A stretch of DNA of 64,000 nt. Origin: a virus. How positions within the stretch are numbered: the first letter of the stretch is position 1; the number at the start of each line of letters is the position of its first letter. A program made the position numbers and the translations under genes. A model generated the notes under the pieces. It had not been told where the DNA came from. It did no database searches and saw only the letters and a program-made list of their open reading frames with translations. Positions 62,884 to 64,000 of this stretch are shown here, in pieces. The stretch lies in the IMG/VR virus record IMGVR_UViG_3300032116_021241, positions 1 through 64,000 of that record. One strand, written 5' to 3'.

Positions 62884-63699
62884 ATGAAGAATATTAGTTT
62901 AAATTTTGGTTCTATAAAAGATACTATTTTTAGGTATTCATCGAAAACCATTATAAACGAAGGAAAAACATCCAGTTTTGTCGATTTATTTGTTGAAGAA
63001 TTAAAGAAAAAGCCAATTCTCAAACTTCAGTATTTGATCTATAAAAATATAGAAAATGCTAATTTTAAGAAAGAATACCTTGCTGAAAGATATTTGAATC
63101 AAAATATAAACTTGATAAAAGATTATAATTGGAATGATATTTTGAAGGAAAATAAAGATTTTAGAGTTGATATTCTTAAGAATTTCCATGTAGAATCTTC
63201 TCCGGAAAAAGCAGGTCTCTTTGAATCAATACATATTCTGATCAAATCTAAAACAATGAAAAATTTTAATGATTTAGATGATGAAAACAGGTCATATGAA
63301 ACAGTAATAAATTATTTGACCAGAGATATAGAAGTAGAAAAAAGCTCATTACAAGAAAATAAAACTAACGAAGAAATAGAGTTTCCTAAATTATTATCTT
63401 GGAAGTATGTGACTGAACTTGCAGTGAACAATTTTAACGAAAGATATTCTCACTTAAATGAATCAGAACAAAATTTAGTTAAAATTCTTATGTCTGAAGA
63501 AAATTACAAGGTAAATTATTTAGAGGATTTAAAACAAGAAAATCTTACATTGATAAATACTTTTCTCACTAATGCAGTTGATTCTGAAACAGCAAACAAT
63601 CTCAATAAATTTAAAAATAAAATAGAGAATTTAACGAACTCAAACTTAGATGAATCTATTATAAATCTCTATGAATTGAATTTGAACCTGAAAGATTAA
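62884..63699 (+). CDS. helical protein of unknown function
   Basis: This is a 271-residue protein, Lys/Glu/Asn/Leu-rich and almost wholly helical, with no signal peptide. It has TIINEGKTSSFVDLFVEELKKKPILKLQYLIYKNI near the start and a helical C terminus. Charge pattern and place at the end of the core-like gene run suggest a scaffold or internal head protein. It is closed by a strong terminator. No family recognised. Confidence 0.5.
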   Translation: MKNISLNFGSIKDTIFRYSSKTIINEGKTSSFVDLFVEELKKKPILKLQYLIYKNIENANFKKEYLAERYLNQNINLIKDYNWNDILKENKDFRVDILKNFHVESSPEKAGLFESIHILIKSKTMKNFNDLDDENRSYETVINYLTRDIEVEKSSLQENKTNEEIEFPKLLSWKYVTELAVNNFNERYSHLNESEQNLVKILMSEENYKVNYLEDLKQENLTLINTFLTNAVDSETANNLNKFKNKIENLTNSNLDESIINLYELNLNLKD

Positions 63700-63717
63700 A
63701 AAGTTTTTTTTAAAAAT

Positions 63718-63742
63718 AAACCCCCTAATTGGGGGTTTTTTT
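63718..63742. terminator. bidirectional terminator between convergent genes
   Basis: C5 (63721-63725), TAATT loop, G5 (63731-63735), then seven T on plus. On minus the stem is followed by TTTATTTTTA. It overlaps the stop codon of the exonuclease fragment. Confidence 0.85.
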
Positions 63743-64000
63743 ATTGTAGGTTATACTTCTTTCTGTGTTCTACCATTAAATCAACTATTATTTTACGAGT
63801 TTGGGTTGTGAACTCACCCTTGGTCATAATCCAATCATAATAAGATTTATCTTTTTCAAGAACTAATGTTACTGATTGACCTTGATATTTGCCAAATCCA
63901 AATACAGGAATATTGTCAGTATTTAATTTAATTGTTCCAGCAAAATCTACACTATCAAAATCTTTTGTAAAATCAGATAAAGCTTGAACATCGTTAATAA
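63741..64000 (-). CDS. DnaQ-type exonuclease, C-terminal fragment (gene continues past the window)
   Basis: The last 86 residues are visible, with the stop at 63741-63743 and the 5' part outside the window. The stretch VDFAGTIKLNTD, then VFGFGKYQGQSV, LEKDKSYYDWIM and FTTQTRKII matches the C-terminal F-G-K-Y/H-K-G domain of Bacteroidota DNA polymerase III epsilon-like 3'-5' exonucleases (related to DUF3820). The catalytic domain itself is not in view. It supports a Bacteroidota host or ancestry. It may act in replication proofreading or DNA degradation. Confidence 0.75.
   Translation of the reverse strand, partial: INDVQALSDFTKDFDSVDFAGTIKLNTDNIPVFGFGKYQGQSVTLVLEKDKSYYDWIMTKGEFTTQTRKIIVDLMVEHRKKYNLQ

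Noticed and set aside
1-64000. tRNA genes, integrase, insertion sequences
   Set aside because: Looked for clover-leaf-like GC-rich spots and transposase/recombinase motifs; none seen by eye.

Overview
The window looks like part of the genome of a large, AT-rich tailed phage with a contractile tail (T4-like morphogenesis genes). The evidence is a gp25-like and a gp6-like baseplate wedge protein, a gp5-like OB-fold hub protein, a T4 gp55-like late sigma factor, a PhoH-type ATPase, and several acidic or coiled-coil proteins that resemble prohead core components. The host is probably a member of the Bacteroidota. Almost no gene has a Shine-Dalgarno sequence; starts follow short A-rich leaders instead. 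The partial gene at the right edge also matches the C-terminal domain of Bacteroidota-type DnaQ exonucleases. No tRNA, CRISPR array, insertion sequence or integrase was seen, and no stretch longer than about 130 bases lacks a gene.

Layout. 1-4937 (+): the end of a long Ser-Gly-rich fibre gene, then three tandem paralogous structural genes. 4934-14457 (-): a first sugar block, with a GT2 plus TibC-like heptosyltransferase fusion, another glycosyltransferase, two nucleotide-sugar SDR enzymes, a methyltransferase and a 1121-residue multidomain glycosyltransferase/FkbM protein. 14499-26385 (-): very large virion (tail or baseplate) proteins, one carrying a polymerase-beta-type nucleotidyltransferase domain. 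26456-28707 (+): gp25 and gp6 homologues. 28704-33280 (-): hub genes and the late sigma factor. 33326-38331 (-): two glycosyltransferases, a HAD-like protein, a small unknown and a metallophosphoesterase. 38394-56869 (-): a second, dense sugar block of 20 genes. 56950-63699: prohead-core-like and other probable virion genes on +, another glycosyltransferase, and a PhoH/zinc-ribbon pair on -. 63741-64000 (-): the exonuclease fragment.

How the genes could work together. The second sugar block encodes Gmd and Fcl (GDP-mannose to GDP-L-fucose), a GDP-mannose 3,5-epimerase (GDP-L-galactose or -gulose), a UDP-glucose dehydrogenase family member, a GalE/WbpP-like epimerase and NAD synthetase. These stand beside a fucosyltransferase-like protein, many GT-A and GT-B glycosyltransferases and several FkbM or other methyltransferases. 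The first block adds a PseB-like dehydratase, an RmlD-like reductase and a TibC-like protein O-heptosyltransferase next to a fibre full of Ser/Thr repeats. My main inference is that the phage makes its own sugar donors and decorates its virion, most likely the repeat-solenoid fibre, with a methylated, fucose-containing glycan. Remodelling of host surface glycans is the alternative. The second candidate novelty is the nucleotidyltransferase domain built into a large tail-cluster protein.
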